From the NCBI RefSeq assembly GCF_008710095.1, contig NZ_VYKJ01000013.1, positions 62,001 to 126,000 on the forward strand: DNA of 64,000 bases, read 5' to 3'. The first letter of the stretch is position 1, and every line of letters begins with the position of its first letter. Source of the stretch: Affinibrenneria salicis. GTDB lineage: Bacteria; Pseudomonadota; Gammaproteobacteria; Enterobacterales; Enterobacteriaceae. Below are positions 62,425 to 64,000 of the stretch, piece by piece. The position numbers and the translations under genes are program-made. The notes below the pieces were generated by a model, which made no database searches, had not been told where the DNA came from, and worked only from the letters and a program-made list of their open reading frames with translations.

Positions 62425-62682
62425 TACTAACCTCGTTTTCAGAAGAGTAGGCGGCGTGTCAGACTGATCGTCTACAAATTCGATGCGCGCCGCCTCGCAA
62501 CCGTGTCTGAAGCAACCCGGGGGAAATTAAACATCTCTGTTTTTTCAGCACGATTGCCGGAAGTGGCGTTATGGTACGTAGTTATTCTGGCGGGGCCAAT
62601 CGGTAATTGTTCCGATAATATTTCATTGTTGCTAAGCGCGACCGGGCGTCGTCTTAGCCGCTGCCGGAGGCGCGACGTCGCC
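62425..62682. other. Spacer upstream of the exported protein gene
   Basis: Together with the stem-loop at 62683-62724 this makes 306 nt without a gene. It should contain the promoter of the exported-protein gene. Nothing else is recognised. Confidence 0.5.
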
Positions 62683-62724
62683 GACCGGCGCGTTATCGGG
62701 CTGAGAGCGGATAACGCGCCGGTC
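62683..62724 (-). terminator. 15-bp perfect stem-loop after the permease gene
   Basis: GACCGGCGCGTTATC (62683-62697) pairs perfectly with GATAACGCGCCGGTC (62710-62724) over a 12-nt loop, starting 6 nt beyond the permease stop codon. No U tract follows on the minus strand. Confidence 0.65.
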
Positions 62725-62730
62725 TGGGGT

Positions 62731-64000
<1,270 letters not shown>

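Overview
The window looks like the chromosome of a GC-rich member of the Enterobacterales. The inference rests on YqjI/YqjH- and DosP-like proteins that follow the E. coli proteins closely, a Tar-type chemoreceptor, a PuuP-like permease, and intergenic palindromic repeats beginning TATACCCGTCATACTTCA of the kind I associate with Pectobacterium, Dickeya, Brenneria, Serratia and Yersinia. A tannase and a relic of a gallate-type decarboxylase hint at a plant- or tree-associated life. Genus is not decided by the sequence alone.

Layout. 1-430: end of argC (type 2) with a terminator. 430-3660: an AcoR-type sigma-54 activator divergent from an AdhP-like alcohol dehydrogenase, with a palindromic upstream site and a possible -24/-12 promoter between them. 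3661-4764: two families of palindromic repeats. 4765-6696: an FMN/FAD/4Fe-4S ene-reductase. 7076-11834: a two-gene operon of a GH31 alpha-1,4-glucan lyase and a Tat-exported, possibly cupin-type protein. 12861-15437: a DosP-like haem/oxygen-sensing c-di-GMP phosphodiesterase.

16246-43781 is the centrepiece: a complete pyochelin/yersiniabactin-type siderophore locus. Minus strand: outer-membrane receptor, FptX/RhtX-type permease and a YbtP/YbtQ-type ABC pair. Plus strand: a PchR/YbtA-type AraC regulator. Minus strand: a phosphopantetheinyl transferase. Plus strand: a translationally coupled operon of (i) a fused salicyl-AMP ligase/salicylate synthase, (ii) NRPS ArCP-Cy-A-PCP-Cy-A-PCP, (iii) NRPS TubC-Cy-A(MT)-PCP-TE, (iv) a saccharopine-dehydrogenase-like oxidoreductase, (v) a thiazolinyl reductase and (vi) a type II thioesterase. 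The assembly line has three cysteine modules and no PKS, so it should make salicylate plus three Cys-derived rings, i.e. a pyochelin extended by one thiazoline. The two A domains of the first NRPS are almost identical in DNA sequence, whereas their flanking domains are not.

43906-47110 carries a YqjI-like metal-responsive PadR repressor and a YqjH-like ferric-siderophore reductase, separated by an HbpS-like gene and an unusual SDR. 47200-54064 holds a chimeric gene relic (UbiD-family N-terminus joined to an isopentenyl-diphosphate isomerase C-terminus), LysR and GntR regulators, a medium-chain dehydrogenase, a (CTGG)12 microsatellite and a secreted tannase-family esterase. 54431-64000 holds a DUF2207-type membrane protein, an Lrp regulator divergent from a rare peptide deformylase/threonine-dehydratase fusion, a chemoreceptor, an unknown periplasmic protein and a PuuP-like permease cut by the window edge. 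No rRNA, tRNA, CRISPR array, transposase or phage gene was seen.
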